A stretch of 64,000 nucleotides of DNA from Altererythrobacter sp. (GCA_017308255.1 JAFKFN010000009.1:151222-215221); one strand, 5' to 3'. Positions 10,499 to 19,988 are shown, counted from the first letter of the stretch. Notes: generated by a model from the sequence alone, not told the origin. A program made the numbers and translations.

Positions 10499-11278
10499 CT
10501 ATTGTCCGGCCACGGCCGGCGGCGCACTGTGATTGGCGGCATGCCACAGCGCTTCCCCCAGCCACACGCGCAATGCGGCGGGATTCACTTCCATCTGCTG
10601 CCCTTGCGGAAGGCAGGGGCCCAGCGACGGGACGAGGTTCTGGATAGCGGCCTTCTCAGCCTCCGAACCGGCGGTGGCGCGGAAGAAATCGTCGGCGCCA
10701 TACGGATCGGTCTCCACCACGCAGTCGGCAAAATCGAGCGGCGCACGCACCGAGATCGCATTCTGCGATAGCGGAAAGGCACGCTCGGCGATCACATTGC
10801 CCGGTTTCACCCAGCTCGGGCCATCCCGGTAGCGGTCGAGATAAGCTTCCTGCAGCAGCCATTGGCGCAAGGCGCCGGGCGTAAAACGAAGCTGCACGTC
10901 CGAGTTATTCGAACTGGCCACGCGGCGAAGGCAATCGCTGAAGCCATAGATCCGCACCGCTCGATTCGGCTCCAGGTCGATCTGCCGGAAATCCATGAAG
11001 CCCAGATCGGTGCGCTCCAGCAGCGCCAGCGCATCCTCATGCGACCGGTTGTACAGGCATCCGCTGAGCTGGCTGAGCATATCCTTGCCGCGCTCGCGCA
11101 TCAGCTTTGTCGTACGCGCCGGATCGAAGCGGGACCGCAGATCGAGCGGGAACTGCCGGGTGCGCTTGATGCGCGAATTGAGCGGCGTGTAATCGTCGTT
11201 GTTGCTTTGCGGCACCGCAGGCGTCGCGGCGGTGATCGCCAGGGCCACGCCCAGGACAAGTGTCCAGACTTTCCGCAT
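10499..11278 (-). CDS. Predicted secreted protein of unknown function, inside nuo cluster
   Basis: 259 residues from ATG at 11278. The N-terminus is a signal peptide (MRKVWTLVLGVALAITAATPAVPQ, cleavage likely around residues 20-24). The mature part is soluble with four Cys (in SGCLYN, SDCLRR, ADCVVE, GPCLPQ) that could form two disulfides in the periplasm. It has no recognised domain. It sits between nuoF (90 bp upstream) and nuoG (218 bp downstream), which interrupts the canonical nuoEFG block. No complex I subunit of this kind is known to me, so a role in complex I is only suggested by position. Confidence 0.8.
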   Translation of the reverse strand: MRKVWTLVLGVALAITAATPAVPQSNNDDYTPLNSRIKRTRQFPLDLRSRFDPARTTKLMRERGKDMLSQLSGCLYNRSHEDALALLERTDLGFMDFRQIDLEPNRAVRIYGFSDCLRRVASSNNSDVQLRFTPGALRQWLLQEAYLDRYRDGPSWVKPGNVIAERAFPLSQNAISVRAPLDFADCVVETDPYGADDFFRATAGSEAEKAAIQNLVPSLGPCLPQGQQMEVNPAALRVWLGEALWHAANHSAPPAVAGQ

Positions 11279-11367
11279 ACCCGAGCCTCCCCCCAAGGAA
11301 CCGAGCGTTCTATGGGAAGGAGGGTATCAGCTCCGCGGTTTCGGGCAAGGCAAAGCTTCCCCGCGCC

Positions 11368-12660
11368 TTACTCCGCCGCCACCTGCATCGCGTCTTCGCG
11401 TTCGGCGATGCGGCGTTCCAGTTCCGGCCGGAAGTGGCGGATCAGGCCCTGGATCGGCCAGGCCGCGGCATCGCCCAAGGCGCAGATGGTGTGGCCTTCG
11501 ACCTGCTTGGTCACCTGCTGCAGCACGTCGATTTCCGATACATCGGCATCGCCAGTGCGCAGACGTTCCATCACCCGCCACATCCACCCGGTGCCTTCGC
11601 GGCAGGGGGTGCACTGGCCACAGCTCTCGTGCTTGTAGAAATAGGAGATCCGGCTGATCGCGCGGACGATGTCGGTGGACTTGTCCATCACGATCACCGC
11701 CGCCGTGCCGAGGCCGGAGCCGAGTTCCCTCAGCCCGTCGAAATCCATCGGACAGTCCATGATCTGCTCGGCCGGGACCAGCGGCACGGACGAGCCGCCG
11801 GGGATCACTGCCAGCAGGTTGTCCCAACCGCCGCGGATGCCGCCGGCGTGCTTTTCGATCAGCTCGCGGAAGGGGATGCTCATCGCCTCTTCCACCACGC
11901 AGGGCTTGTCCACGTGGCCGCTGATCTGGAACAGCTTGGTGCCCTTGTTGTTCTCGCGCCCGAAGCTGGCGAACCAGGCCCCGCCGCGCCGCAGGATCGT
12001 GGGCACGACGGCGATGGATTCGACGTTGTTGACCGTGGTCGGGCAGCCATAAAGCCCCGCCCCCGCCGGGAACGGCGGCTTGAGGCGCGGCTGGCCTTTC
12101 TTGCCTTCCAGGCTTTCGATCATCGCGGTCTCTTCACCGCAGATATAGGCGCCCGCGCCGCGATGAACGAAGACGTCGAAATCATAGCCCGAGCCGGCGG
12201 CGTTCTTGCCCAGCAGGCCGGCGTCGTAAGCCTCGGCCACGGCGGCGAACAGCGTTTCCGCCTCGCGGATATATTCGCCGCGGATGTAGATATAGGCGGC
12301 CCGCGCGCGCATGGCGAAGCCGGCGATCAGCGCGCCTTCGATCAGCTTGTGCGGATCGTGGCGGATGATCTCGCGGTCCTTGCACGATCCCGGTTCGGAT
12401 TCGTCGGCGTTGATGACCAGGAAGCTCGGGCGGCCGTCCTTGCTTTCCTTGGGCATGAAAGACCACTTCATGCCCGTGGGGAACCCGGCGCCGCCGCGCC
12501 CGCGCAACCCGCTGGCCTTCACCTCCTCGATGATCGCATCCTGCCCGCGTGCGATCAGCGCCTTGGTGTTGTCCCAATCCCCGCGCGCCTGCGCGGCCTT
12601 CAGGCGCCAGTCCTGATAGCCATAGAGATTGGTGAAGATGCGATCCCGATCAGCGAGCAT
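11368..12660 (-). CDS. nuoF: NADH-quinone oxidoreductase subunit F (NADH/FMN-binding)
   Basis: 430 residues. It has the NADH/FMN Gly-rich loop [10 protein letters not shown] at 54-63, the [12 protein letters not shown] segment, a second Gly-rich region [12 protein letters not shown], and the [4Fe-4S] motif [11 protein letters not shown] near residue 350 (cluster N3). It oxidises NADH and feeds electrons into complex I. ATG at 12660 gives the family N-terminus ([17 protein letters not shown]). A TTG at 12675 is in frame, and an ATG at 12694 coupled to the upstream small ORF is out of frame by one base across a run of seven A/T, so the true start could be affected by an indel there. Confidence 0.95.
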   Translation of the reverse strand: MLADRDRIFTNLYGYQDWRLKAAQARGDWDNTKALIARGQDAIIEEVKASGLRGRGGAGFPTGMKWSFMPKESKDGRPSFLVINADESEPGSCKDREIIRHDPHKLIEGALIAGFAMRARAAYIYIRGEYIREAETLFAAVAEAYDAGLLGKNAAGSGYDFDVFVHRGAGAYICGEETAMIESLEGKKGQPRLKPPFPAGAGLYGCPTTVNNVESIAVVPTILRRGGAWFASFGRENNKGTKLFQISGHVDKPCVVEEAMSIPFRELIEKHAGGIRGGWDNLLAVIPGGSSVPLVPAEQIMDCPMDFDGLRELGSGLGTAAVIVMDKSTDIVRAISRISYFYKHESCGQCTPCREGTGWMWRVMERLRTGDADVSEIDVLQQVTKQVEGHTICALGDAAAWPIQGLIRHFRPELERRIAEREDAMQVAAE

Positions 12661-12693
12661 CTGCGAGCGTCCCAAAAAAAGCCTCGGCGAGCA

Positions 12694-12834
12694 TCAGTTT
12701 AACCCTCCGAAAACCAGCACGGCGCCGATCACCAGGATCGCCGCGAGCACGGCGGTCTTGGCCAACCCCTTGAGCAGCTTCCACGCCAGCGCCACGGCGA
12801 TCAGCACGATGATGAGGACAATGATCGGGTCCAT
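12694..12834 (-). CDS. 46-residue single-gene membrane peptide between nuoE and nuoF
   Basis: A 46-codon ORF beginning MDPIIVLIIVLIAVALAWKLL and ending VLVFGGLN. It is almost entirely hydrophobic: two short membrane helices (about 3-17 and 27-42) with a basic loop (KLLKGLAK) between. Its ATG overlaps the nuoE stop by one base (TGATG), and its own stop is again TGATG. Such double coupling, and its place in the operon, argue for a genuine gene. It is not one of the 14 canonical subunits; it may be an assembly or membrane-arm accessory peptide, but that is inference. Confidence 0.7.
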   Translation of the reverse strand: MDPIIVLIIVLIAVALAWKLLKGLAKTAVLAAILVIGAVLVFGGLN

Positions 12835-13502
12835 CACCATTCGCCCCGATAATCGTGGTTCTCGGTGACCATGGCCTTGAGCGTGCTCGGCCCGCCGACG
12901 GGTTCCACCGTGTGGCGGCCGGGCTCCTGCGTGCCGGGCTTCGGCTGGCGGCCGGCGGCCAGTTCATCGAGAATGTGATCGAAACGCTCGGCGGTCAGAT
13001 CCTCGTAATTGTCGTCGTTGATCTGGACCATCGGCGCGCTGGAGCAGTTGCCCATGCATTCGACTTCGCTGAAGGTCCACAGGCCGTCCTCGGTCGTGTG
13101 GCCCTTCTTCATCCCGCGCTTGTAGCAAGCCGCCAGGATATCGTCGGACCCACGCAGCATGCACGGCGTGGTGCCGCAGACCTGCACGTGGAAGCGGCCC
13201 ACGGGCACGAGGTTGAACATCGTGTAGAACGTCGCGACTTCGAGCACGCGGATCACCGGCATATCCAGCTCGCGCGCGACGAACTCTATCACCGGGATCG
13301 GCAGCCAGCCCTGGGTATTCGTCTCCGCCCCGATCTGCCGCTGCGCCAGATCGAGGAACGCGATGACCGCGCTGCGCTGCCGCCCTTCGGGATAGCGAGC
13401 GACGATCTCCTTCGCCATGGCGGCATTCTCGGCCGTCCAGGCGAAATTGCCCCAGCGCGCGCGCAGCTCGGGAGTATCGGCTTCGATGGTCCGCTCAGCC
13501 AT
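12834..13502 (-). CDS. nuoE: NADH-quinone oxidoreductase subunit E
   Basis: 222 residues from ATG at 13502. It has a thioredoxin-like [2Fe-2S] domain with ligands Cys109, Cys114 (CGTTPC) and Cys149, Cys153 (CMGNC), the N1a cluster of complex I. The C-terminal 40 residues (PKPGTQEPGRHTVEPVGG...) form an extension ending TENHDYRGEW, common in alphaproteobacterial NuoE. A start 30 bp further upstream is possible. It is separated from nuoD by 54 bp. Confidence 0.95.
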   Translation of the reverse strand: MAERTIEADTPELRARWGNFAWTAENAAMAKEIVARYPEGRQRSAVIAFLDLAQRQIGAETNTQGWLPIPVIEFVARELDMPVIRVLEVATFYTMFNLVPVGRFHVQVCGTTPCMLRGSDDILAACYKRGMKKGHTTEDGLWTFSEVECMGNCSSAPMVQINDDNYEDLTAERFDHILDELAAGRQPKPGTQEPGRHTVEPVGGPSTLKAMVTENHDYRGEW

Positions 13503-13556
13503 TTGCCGCCGCTCCCCGCGCCATGATGGCAATCATCCTGAACCGTTCCGTCCCGC

Positions 13557-14771
13557 TCACCGGTCGCACTCCCCGAACACTACGTCGATCGCGCTGAGAA
13601 TGGCGGTCGTGTCGGGCAGCATGTGGCCCTTGCTCATGAAATCCATCGCCTGGAGATGGCTGAAGGCGGTCGGGCGGATCTTGCAGCGGTAAGGCTTGTT
13701 GCTGCCGTCGCTGACCAGATAGACGCCGAATTCGCCCTTGGGGCTTTCGGTCGCCACGTAAACTTCGCCCGCCGGCACGTGGAAGCCTTCGGTGTAGAGC
13801 TTGAAGTGGTGGATCAGCGCTTCCATCGATTGCTTCATCTCGGCGCGCTTGGGCGGCACCACCTTGCGATCGGTGCTGGCGACGGGGCCTTCGGGCATTT
13901 CGCGCAGGCACTGCTTCATGATGCGGGCCGACTGGCGCACTTCCTCCACGCGGACCATGAACCGGTCGTAGCAGTCGCCATTGGTGCCCACCGGCACTTC
14001 GAAATCCATCCGGTCATAGACGTCGTATGGCTGGCTCTTGCGCAGGTCCCATGGAATCCCGGACGCGCGGATCATCGGGCCGGAGAAGCCCCAGGCAACC
14101 GCGTCTTCCTTGCTCACCACGGCGATGTCGACGTTGCGCTGCTTGAAGATGCGGTTGTCGATGACCAGGCTCATCGCGTCCTCGAACAGCCGCGGCAGCC
14201 GCGTGTCGAGCCAGTCGCCGATGTCGGTCAGCAGCTTCAGCGGCACGTCCTGGTGCACGCCGCCGGGGCGGAACCAGGCATGGTGCATCCGCGCGCCCGA
14301 CATGCGCTCGAAGAAATTGAGGCAATCCTCGCGAACCTCGAACAGCCACAGGTTCGGCGTCATCGCGCCCACGTCCATCACGTGGGAGCCCAGGTTCAGC
14401 ATGTGGTTGCAGATGCGCGTCAGCTCGGCGAACAACACGCGCAGGTATTGCCCGCGCAGCGGCACCTCGAGGTTCAGCAGCTTCTCGATGGCAAGCACAT
14501 AGCTGTGCTCCATGCCCAGCGGGCTGCAATAATCGAGCCGGTCGAAATAGGGCAGCGCCTGGAGATAGGTCTTGTATTCGATCAGCTTTTCCGTGCCGCG
14601 ATGCAGCAGGCCGACGTGCGGATCGATCCGCTCGATGATCTCGCCGTCCAGCTCCATCACCATGCGCAGCACGCCGTGCGCGGCCGGGTGCTGGGGGCCG
14701 AAGTTGATCGTGTAGTTGGTGATGACCTCGTCGCCGGTGGTGGGCGAGGCTTCCTGGATGAGCCCGGCCAT
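13557..14771 (-). CDS. nuoD: NADH-quinone oxidoreductase subunit D
   Basis: 404 residues, the 49-kDa-type subunit that forms the quinone-binding cavity with NuoB. Recognisable segments are [14 protein letters not shown] near the N-terminus, [17 protein letters not shown] (conserved Tyr near the quinone head) and the C-terminal DVVFGECDR. The ATG overlaps the nuoC stop by one base (TGATG). Confidence 0.97.
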   Translation of the reverse strand: MAGLIQEASPTTGDEVITNYTINFGPQHPAAHGVLRMVMELDGEIIERIDPHVGLLHRGTEKLIEYKTYLQALPYFDRLDYCSPLGMEHSYVLAIEKLLNLEVPLRGQYLRVLFAELTRICNHMLNLGSHVMDVGAMTPNLWLFEVREDCLNFFERMSGARMHHAWFRPGGVHQDVPLKLLTDIGDWLDTRLPRLFEDAMSLVIDNRIFKQRNVDIAVVSKEDAVAWGFSGPMIRASGIPWDLRKSQPYDVYDRMDFEVPVGTNGDCYDRFMVRVEEVRQSARIMKQCLREMPEGPVASTDRKVVPPKRAEMKQSMEALIHHFKLYTEGFHVPAGEVYVATESPKGEFGVYLVSDGSNKPYRCKIRPTAFSHLQAMDFMSKGHMLPDTTAILSAIDVVFGECDR

Positions 14772-15640
14772 CAGCTGTCTCCGTCAGTCTTCTTGCGGCG
14801 CGTGCGAGGCTTCGGCTGCGTCGCGGCCTTGGTCCCCGCGCTCTTGCCCTTGCGCGGTGCCTTCGCCGGGCGATCTTCGGTCGGCTCAGGCGCGCGCGGC
14901 TCTTTCGTCGCGGTTTTCCTGGGGGCGGGAGCGACCTTCTCCGCCGCCTTGGCATTGGTCTTCGCGTTGGAGCCGGTCTGCTTCGGGGCCTCGGTCGTCT
15001 TGACCTCGACCACTTGCGGCATGGCGGCCTTCTCGTCGCCAGGCAGCGGATAATCGGCGCCTTCCCAAGGGCTGGTGAACTCGAAGGTGCGGAAGTCCTG
15101 CGGCAGCTCCACCGGCTCGTACACCACGCGCTTCTCCTCCTCGGAGTAGCGCAGCTCCTGATAGCCGGTGAGCGGGAAGTCCTTGCGGAAGGGGAAGCCC
15201 TCGAACCCGTAATCGGTGAGGATACGGCGCAAGTCCGTATTGCCTTCGAAGATCACGCCGTAGAGGTCGAACACCTCGCGCTCCAGCCATCCGGCGACCG
15301 GCCACAGCGTGGTGACGGTCGGCACCGGCGTATTCTCGGCCGCGCGGACCTTGACCATGATGCGGTGGTTCTTGGTCAACGACAGCAGCATGTAGACCAC
15401 TTCGAACCGCTCCTCACGGTCCGGATAATCCACGCCGGCGATTTCCATGAGCTGTTGGTAATCGTGCTCGTCACGCAGCAGGCGCAGCGCATCCTCGATC
15501 CGCTCGCGCTCGACGCCGAACACCACTTCGCCATGCCGCTCTTTCGAAGCAAGCAGCATGTCGCCCAGCGCGGCGGCTAGGGTTTCCCTCACGCCTTCGC
15601 TGGAAGCGAAGCGCGGGGCGGAATGCAGAACGGTCGCCAT
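14771..15640 (-). CDS. nuoC: NADH-quinone oxidoreductase subunit C with long basic tail
   Basis: 289 residues. The first 200 or so form the 30-kDa-type NuoC domain, with the signature [29 protein letters not shown] and the ending [19 protein letters not shown] roughly 85-residue Ala/Lys/Pro/Thr-rich tail follows (for example [31 protein letters not shown]), which is absent from standard NuoC and probably disordered. It is a structural peripheral-arm subunit of complex I. It lies 15 bp after nuoB and is coupled to nuoD. Confidence 0.95.
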   Translation of the reverse strand: MATVLHSAPRFASSEGVRETLAAALGDMLLASKERHGEVVFGVERERIEDALRLLRDEHDYQQLMEIAGVDYPDREERFEVVYMLLSLTKNHRIMVKVRAAENTPVPTVTTLWPVAGWLEREVFDLYGVIFEGNTDLRRILTDYGFEGFPFRKDFPLTGYQELRYSEEEKRVVYEPVELPQDFRTFEFTSPWEGADYPLPGDEKAAMPQVVEVKTTEAPKQTGSNAKTNAKAAEKVAPAPRKTATKEPRAPEPTEDRPAKAPRKGKSAGTKAATQPKPRTRRKKTDGDS

Positions 15641-15655
15641 CTTACCTCGAGCCCC

Positions 15656-16255
15656 TCACCGTTCGATGGTCCCCGTGCGGCGGATCTTCCGCTGCAGCTG
15701 CATCACGCCGTAAAGCAGGGCCTCGGCGGTCGGCGGACAGCCGGGGACGTAGATGTCCACCGGCACGATCCGGTCGCATCCGCGGACCACGCTGTAGCTG
15801 TAATGGTAATAGCCGCCGCCATTGGCGCAGCTGCCCATGGAGATGACGTACTTGGGGTCCGACATCTGGTCGTAGACCTTGCGCAGCGCCGGGGCCATCT
15901 TGTTGCACAGCGTGCCGGCGACGATCATCACGTCGCTCTGCCGCGGGCTGGCGCGCGGGGCGACGCCGAACCGTTCCATGTCATAGCGCGGCATGTTGAC
16001 GTGGATCATCTCCACCGCGCAGCAGGCAAGGCCGAAGGTCATCCACCACAGCGAGCCGGTGCGGGCCCACTGGAACAGCTCTTCCGTGCTGGTGACCAGG
16101 AAGCCCTTGTCGCTTACTTCGGCATTGATCTGGTTGAAATAGTCCTCGCCCGGCTGGAGGATTTCCGGGTGGATCGTGGGATTGACGGCCGGGCCGGTGA
16201 CGTTGGTCGCCGCCCGCTGGGCCAGTTCATGGTCAAGGCGCGGATTCTCGCTCAT
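15656..16255 (-). CDS. nuoB: NADH-quinone oxidoreductase subunit B
   Basis: 199 residues. Ligands for the terminal [4Fe-4S] cluster N2 are visible: tandem CC in [11 protein letters not shown], Cys in [10 protein letters not shown] and Cys in [15 protein letters not shown]. It passes electrons to ubiquinone. ATG at 16255 overlaps the nuoA stop by 4 bp (ATGA) and gives [13 protein letters not shown]; the longer in-frame reading upstream is antisense-like Arg-rich sequence inside nuoA and is rejected. Confidence 0.97.
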   Translation of the reverse strand: MSENPRLDHELAQRAATNVTGPAVNPTIHPEILQPGEDYFNQINAEVSDKGFLVTSTEELFQWARTGSLWWMTFGLACCAVEMIHVNMPRYDMERFGVAPRASPRQSDVMIVAGTLCNKMAPALRKVYDQMSDPKYVISMGSCANGGGYYHYSYSVVRGCDRIVPVDIYVPGCPPTAEALLYGVMQLQRKIRRTGTIER

Positions 16256-16626
16256 TCCCACTCCAATGCCCCCTTCTTCCACGCATAAGCGAGGCCGACG
16301 GCAAGTTCGAACAGGAAGACCATCATCGTGATCCAGCCCGGCCAGCCCGTCAGATCCAGGCTGACCGCCCAGGGAAACAGGAACGCGGCTTCGAGATCGA
16401 AGATGATGAACAGGATGGCGATCAGATAGAATCGCACGTCGAACTGGCTGCGCGGGTCCTCGAAAGCGGGGAAGCCGCATTCATATTCGCTGAGCTTGTC
16501 GGCGTTCGGCTTGTGCGTCCCCGTCAGCCGCGCGGCGCCCATCGGCAGAAACACGAAGGCCGCGGAAAGGCCGGCGGCGATCACCAGGTAGATCAGGATC
16601 GGCAGGTATTGAGTGAGGTCTACCAA
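16252..16626 (-). CDS. nuoA: NADH-quinone oxidoreductase subunit A
   Basis: 124 residues with three membrane helices and the NuoA loop [20 protein letters not shown] between helix 1 and 2. It is the small membrane subunit at the junction with the quinone site. It is the first gene of the operon. The start is TTG at 16626 (no ATG fits) without an obvious Shine-Dalgarno sequence, unusual for the leading gene. The operon promoter should lie in 16627-16804, a divergent region shared with the thiolase gene; no clear -35/-10 pair was picked. Confidence 0.95.
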   Translation of the reverse strand: MVDLTQYLPILIYLVIAAGLSAAFVFLPMGAARLTGTHKPNADKLSEYECGFPAFEDPRSQFDVRFYLIAILFIIFDLEAAFLFPWAVSLDLTGWPGWITMMVFLFELAVGLAYAWKKGALEWE

Positions 16627-16804
16627 AGGGCTGACTCGCTTGGGGTAAGGAATTCGCCACGCGCCCTAGTCCGGCACCGGCACCGGTTCAAGGGGACATG
16701 CCGCCAATTTGCCCGGCGCGGGGCGAAGGGAAGCTGTTTGCCCTGTCGCCGGCCCGTCACTAGATGATGTCTAGGGAAGCCCTTTTCCAGCGGAGCCTTT
16801 GTCC

Positions 16805-18001
16805 ATGCCCTCATTCAGCGAATCCGATCCGATCGTCGTTCTCTCCTATGCCCGCACGCCGATGGGCGCCATGCAAGGCGCGCTGGCCGAAGTCTCGGCG
16901 ACCGATCTCGGCGCCACCGTGGTCAGGGCGGCCGTGGAGCGGGCCGGCATCGCGGGTGAGGCGATCGACCGGGTCTATATGGGCTGCGTGCTTCCCGCCG
17001 GGCTCGGCCAGGCGCCGGCCCGCCAGGCCACGATCAAGGCCGGCCTGCCGACTTTCGTGGAGGCGACCACGGTCAACAAGGTCTGCGGCAGCGGGATGCA
17101 GACGGTTATCATGGGGGCCGAGGCGCTGGCCGCCGGCACGGTCGACTGCGTGGTCGCCGGCGGCATGGAGAGCATGACCAATGCCCCCTACCTGCTCAAG
17201 AAGCATCGCTCGGGCGCGCGCATCGGCCATGATACCGCCTATGATCACATGTTCCTCGACGGGCTGGAAGATGCCTACGAGGCGGGCAAGGCCATGGGCG
17301 CCTTCGCCCAATGCACGGCCGATGCCTATCAGCTCACGCGTGAGGAGATGGACGCCTATTCCATCGAATCGCTCGCCCGCGCCAACACAGCGATCCAGTC
17401 GGGCGCCTTCGCGGCGGAGATCGTTCCGGTCACGGTGAAGACCCGCAAGGGCGAACTGCTGGTCGATACGGACGAGCAGCCCGGAAAGGGCAATCCCGAG
17501 AAGATTCCGCAGCTCAGGGCCGCTTTTGCCCGGGACGGCACGATCACCGCCGCCAGCTCCAGCTCCATTTCGGACGGCGCGGCTGCCCTCGTCATCACGC
17601 GCGAAAGCGTGGCCAATGCGCAAGGCAAGGCGCCACTTGCGCGGATTGTGGCCATGGCCGCCCATGCCCAGGCGCCGGAAGATTTCACCACCGCCCCCGT
17701 CGGCGCGATCCGCAAGGTGCTCGACAAGGCAGGCTGGTCGGTCGAGGACGTGGACCTGTGGGAAGTGAACGAGGCCTTTGCCTGCGTCGCCATGTTCGCC
17801 ATGCGCGACATCGGCATTTCGCATGAGAGGATCAACGTCAACGGCGGCGCCACCGCGCTCGGCCATCCCATCGGCGCCAGCGGAGCGCGGATCGTGGTCA
17901 CCCTGCTCAATGCGCTCAAGGAGCGGGGCGGCAGGCGTGGCGTGGCAAGTCTGTGCATCGGCGGCGGCGAAGGCACCGCCCTGGCGCTGGAACTCGTTTG
18001 A
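16805..18001 (+). CDS. Acetyl-CoA C-acyltransferase (thiolase)
   Basis: 398 residues, the full thiolase length. The nucleophilic Cys94 is in NKVCGSGMQT, the catalytic His in GGATALGHPIGASGAR and the second active-site Cys in SLCIGGGEGTALALE. It condenses or cleaves acyl-CoA with acetyl-CoA: acetoacetyl-CoA formation (PHB or ketone metabolism) or the last step of beta-oxidation. Neighbours do not settle which. ATG at 16805 follows GGAG; it diverges from the nuo operon. Confidence 0.93.
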   Translation: MPSFSESDPIVVLSYARTPMGAMQGALAEVSATDLGATVVRAAVERAGIAGEAIDRVYMGCVLPAGLGQAPARQATIKAGLPTFVEATTVNKVCGSGMQTVIMGAEALAAGTVDCVVAGGMESMTNAPYLLKKHRSGARIGHDTAYDHMFLDGLEDAYEAGKAMGAFAQCTADAYQLTREEMDAYSIESLARANTAIQSGAFAAEIVPVTVKTRKGELLVDTDEQPGKGNPEKIPQLRAAFARDGTITAASSSSISDGAAALVITRESVANAQGKAPLARIVAMAAHAQAPEDFTTAPVGAIRKVLDKAGWSVEDVDLWEVNEAFACVAMFAMRDIGISHERINVNGGATALGHPIGASGARIVVTLLNALKERGGRRGVASLCIGGGEGTALALELV

Positions 18002-18101
18002 CCTTCACGCGTCCGCTAAGTGGGCGGTCCATCAGCTTTTGTAATAGCTGGTTGTAATAACTGGAAAGCCTACCGAGCGGTTCGAAAGGGAGAGCGATAA
18101 A

Positions 18102-18503
18102 ATGAAAAGAACGATCCTTGTCATCGCGGTCGCCGCGCTGGGCGCCTGCAACCAGTCGGCGCCGGACGCGCCCGCGCCGGGCGCGCAAGCGACCGAGGCA
18201 ACGGTAGACCCCTCCAAGGCCGGCTTCGAAGCCGTCGCGCCGGGCACTTACGATATCATCCACGCGGATGGCACGATCGACAAGCTGATCGTCAACCCCG
18301 GCCTGACCTGGTCGATGGTCGCCGCCAACGGTGACGCCACGGGCGGCACCATCTTCGCCCAGGACGGGAAGAACTGCTTCGTCACCGAAGGCGTGGAGGG
18401 CCATCGCTGCTTCTCCGGCACACCGCCCAAGGAGGATGGCAGCATTCAGGTGACGGGCGACGATGGCGAAGTCGCCACGGTCAGGCCTTCTACCGCCACA
18501 TAA
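18102..18503 (+). CDS. Small predicted lipoprotein of unknown function
   Basis: 133 residues. The N-terminus MKRTILVIAVAALGAC is a type II signal with lipobox LGAC (Cys16), so the protein should be lipid-anchored. A short Ala/Pro linker follows, then a compact domain (GTYDIIHADGTIDKLIVNPG...) with two Cys (KNCF, HRC) that may pair. GGGAGAG lies just upstream of the ATG. It has no recognised family. Confidence 0.8.
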   Translation: MKRTILVIAVAALGACNQSAPDAPAPGAQATEATVDPSKAGFEAVAPGTYDIIHADGTIDKLIVNPGLTWSMVAANGDATGGTIFAQDGKNCFVTEGVEGHRCFSGTPPKEDGSIQVTGDDGEVATVRPSTAT

Positions 18504-18600
18504 GGCCCGTCGCTCCCCTCCCCCGGCTCCGCGGCGGCCTCTTGGTCTCGCCCCGCGATGTGATAAACGCGGGTGAAGGCGTGTCGAGGGAGGGGATGCG

Positions 18601-18699
18601 ATGAAGACGGCTCGCGCGGCCGCGCTGGCGGCAGCAGCGAAAAGGTGCAAGGCAACGACGACACTGTTCGTTAAAGAGATTATCGAGCAAGTCGGCTAA
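18601..18699 (+). CDS. Possible 32-residue small protein
   Basis: A short ORF starting MKTARAAALAAAAKRC and ending FVKEIIEQVG. It is preceded at 5-6 nt by a very strong Shine-Dalgarno stretch (GAGGGAGGGG) and followed within 25 bp by a good intrinsic terminator, which gives it the layout of a real miniature gene. The peptide is Ala/Lys-rich and would form an amphipathic helix. It was not recognised. Confidence 0.35.
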   Translation: MKTARAAALAAAAKRCKATTTLFVKEIIEQVG

Positions 18700-18720
18700 G
18701 GCCGGCGTGATTGTTTCGTG

Positions 18721-18746
18721 GGGCGGCCCGGGGTGGCCGCCCTTTT
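18721..18746 (+). terminator. Intrinsic terminator upstream of MFS gene
   Basis: Perfect 8-bp stem GGGCGGCC / GGCCGCCC with a 6-nt loop, followed by TTTT. It is placed to end transcripts from the lipoprotein and small ORF before the MFS gene at 18765. Confidence 0.8.
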
Positions 18747-18764
18747 CCTTGCAAGGTTTCCCCC

Positions 18765-19988
18765 ATGCTGCCGCGTTTCGAACACCGCGCCATTCCGATC
18801 GTCCTTGCCGCTGTCGTGATCGACGTGATCGGTTACGGCATCGTCATGCCCGTCCTGCCCCAGCTCATCACCGAGCTGGGCGACCTGTCGCTCGAATCCG
18901 CATCGCGCGTGTCGGGCTGGATGCTCGCCGTCTTCGCCCTGGCGCAATTCTTCGCCGGGCCGGTGATGGGCAGCATCGGCGATCGCTTCGGCCGCCGCCC
19001 GGTGCTGATCGCCGCCATGGCCGCTTTCGGGGTGGATTACCTGCTGATGGCAGCGGCGCCCACGATCGCCTGGCTGTTCGTCGGCCGTGCCATTGCCGGG
19101 ATCGCCGGCGCGACCTTCGGGCCGGCCGGGGCGGTGATCGCCGATGTCACCCCACCGGAAAAACGCGCCGCCGTTTACGGCATATTGGGCGCGGCGTTCG
19201 GCACCGGGTTCATCATCGGCCCGGCGCTGGGCGGCCTGGTCGCCGATTGGGGCGTGCGCGCACCGTTCGTCATCGCCGCCGTGCTGGCGCTGATCAACGC
19301 GGCGACGATGTTCTTCCTGCTGCCTGAGACGCTCGATCCTGCCCATCGCCGCCCCTTCAGCTTGCGTGACGCGCACGTGATCGGCGCTTTCCGGCCGCTG
19401 TTCCACGCCGGCAATGCTGCGCCGCTCCTGCTCGCCTGGTTCCTGTGGCAGCTCGGCGGCGTGGTCTATCCGGCGGTCTGGGCGTTCTGGGCGGCGATCC
19501 GCTTCGGGTGGGGCGCCAGCGCGATCGGCTGGAGCCTGGCGTGGGTCGGCTTCCTGACCATCGTGGTCCAACTGGTGCTGACCCCGCGCGTCATGCCGCG
19601 GCTGGGAGAGCGGCGCTCGGCCGTCATCGGCCTGGCAGCCGGCTCGCTGACCCTGCTGGCCTACGCTTTCACCACCCAAGGCTGGCAAGTCTACGCCTTC
19701 TTCCTCGTCGGCAGCCTCGGCGCCTTCGCCTATCCGGCGCTGAACGGCATTCTCAGCCGCATGGTCGACGCCACGCGCCAGGGCGCGCTGCAAGGCGGGC
19801 TCGGGGCGATGAACAGCGTGGCCGCGATCATCGGCCCCCTGATCGCCTCGCAAAGCCTTGCCTGGGGTTCCGAACGGGGTTTCGACGGGGCGGCCTTCCT
19901 CATCGCTGCCGCGCTGATCGGCTCCGCCGCCGCCATCATCGCGCTGGGAACGCCGCGGCTTTCGGCCGGCAGCAAAGCCGCGCCTTAG
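18765..19988 (+). CDS. MFS transporter, TetA-like drug:H+ antiporter family
   Basis: 407 residues with 12 predicted membrane helices. Family motifs are DVIGYGIVMPVLP in helix 1, the cytoplasmic loop GSIGDRFGRRPVL (motif A) between helices 2 and 3, and GAAFGTGFIIGPALGG in helix 5 (motif C of antiporters). These are typical of tetracycline-resistance-like exporters, but the substrate cannot be read from the sequence. ATG at 18765 is chosen because the preceding in-frame codons overlap the terminator. Confidence 0.9.
   Translation: MLPRFEHRAIPIVLAAVVIDVIGYGIVMPVLPQLITELGDLSLESASRVSGWMLAVFALAQFFAGPVMGSIGDRFGRRPVLIAAMAAFGVDYLLMAAAPTIAWLFVGRAIAGIAGATFGPAGAVIADVTPPEKRAAVYGILGAAFGTGFIIGPALGGLVADWGVRAPFVIAAVLALINAATMFFLLPETLDPAHRRPFSLRDAHVIGAFRPLFHAGNAAPLLLAWFLWQLGGVVYPAVWAFWAAIRFGWGASAIGWSLAWVGFLTIVVQLVLTPRVMPRLGERRSAVIGLAAGSLTLLAYAFTTQGWQVYAFFLVGSLGAFAYPALNGILSRMVDATRQGALQGGLGAMNSVAAIIGPLIASQSLAWGSERGFDGAAFLIAAALIGSAAAIIALGTPRLSAGSKAAP

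Noticed and set aside
16256-16480. N-terminal extension of NuoB
   Set aside because: It lies inside nuoA in another frame and is Arg-rich shadow; the ATGA-coupled start at 16255 fits the family.
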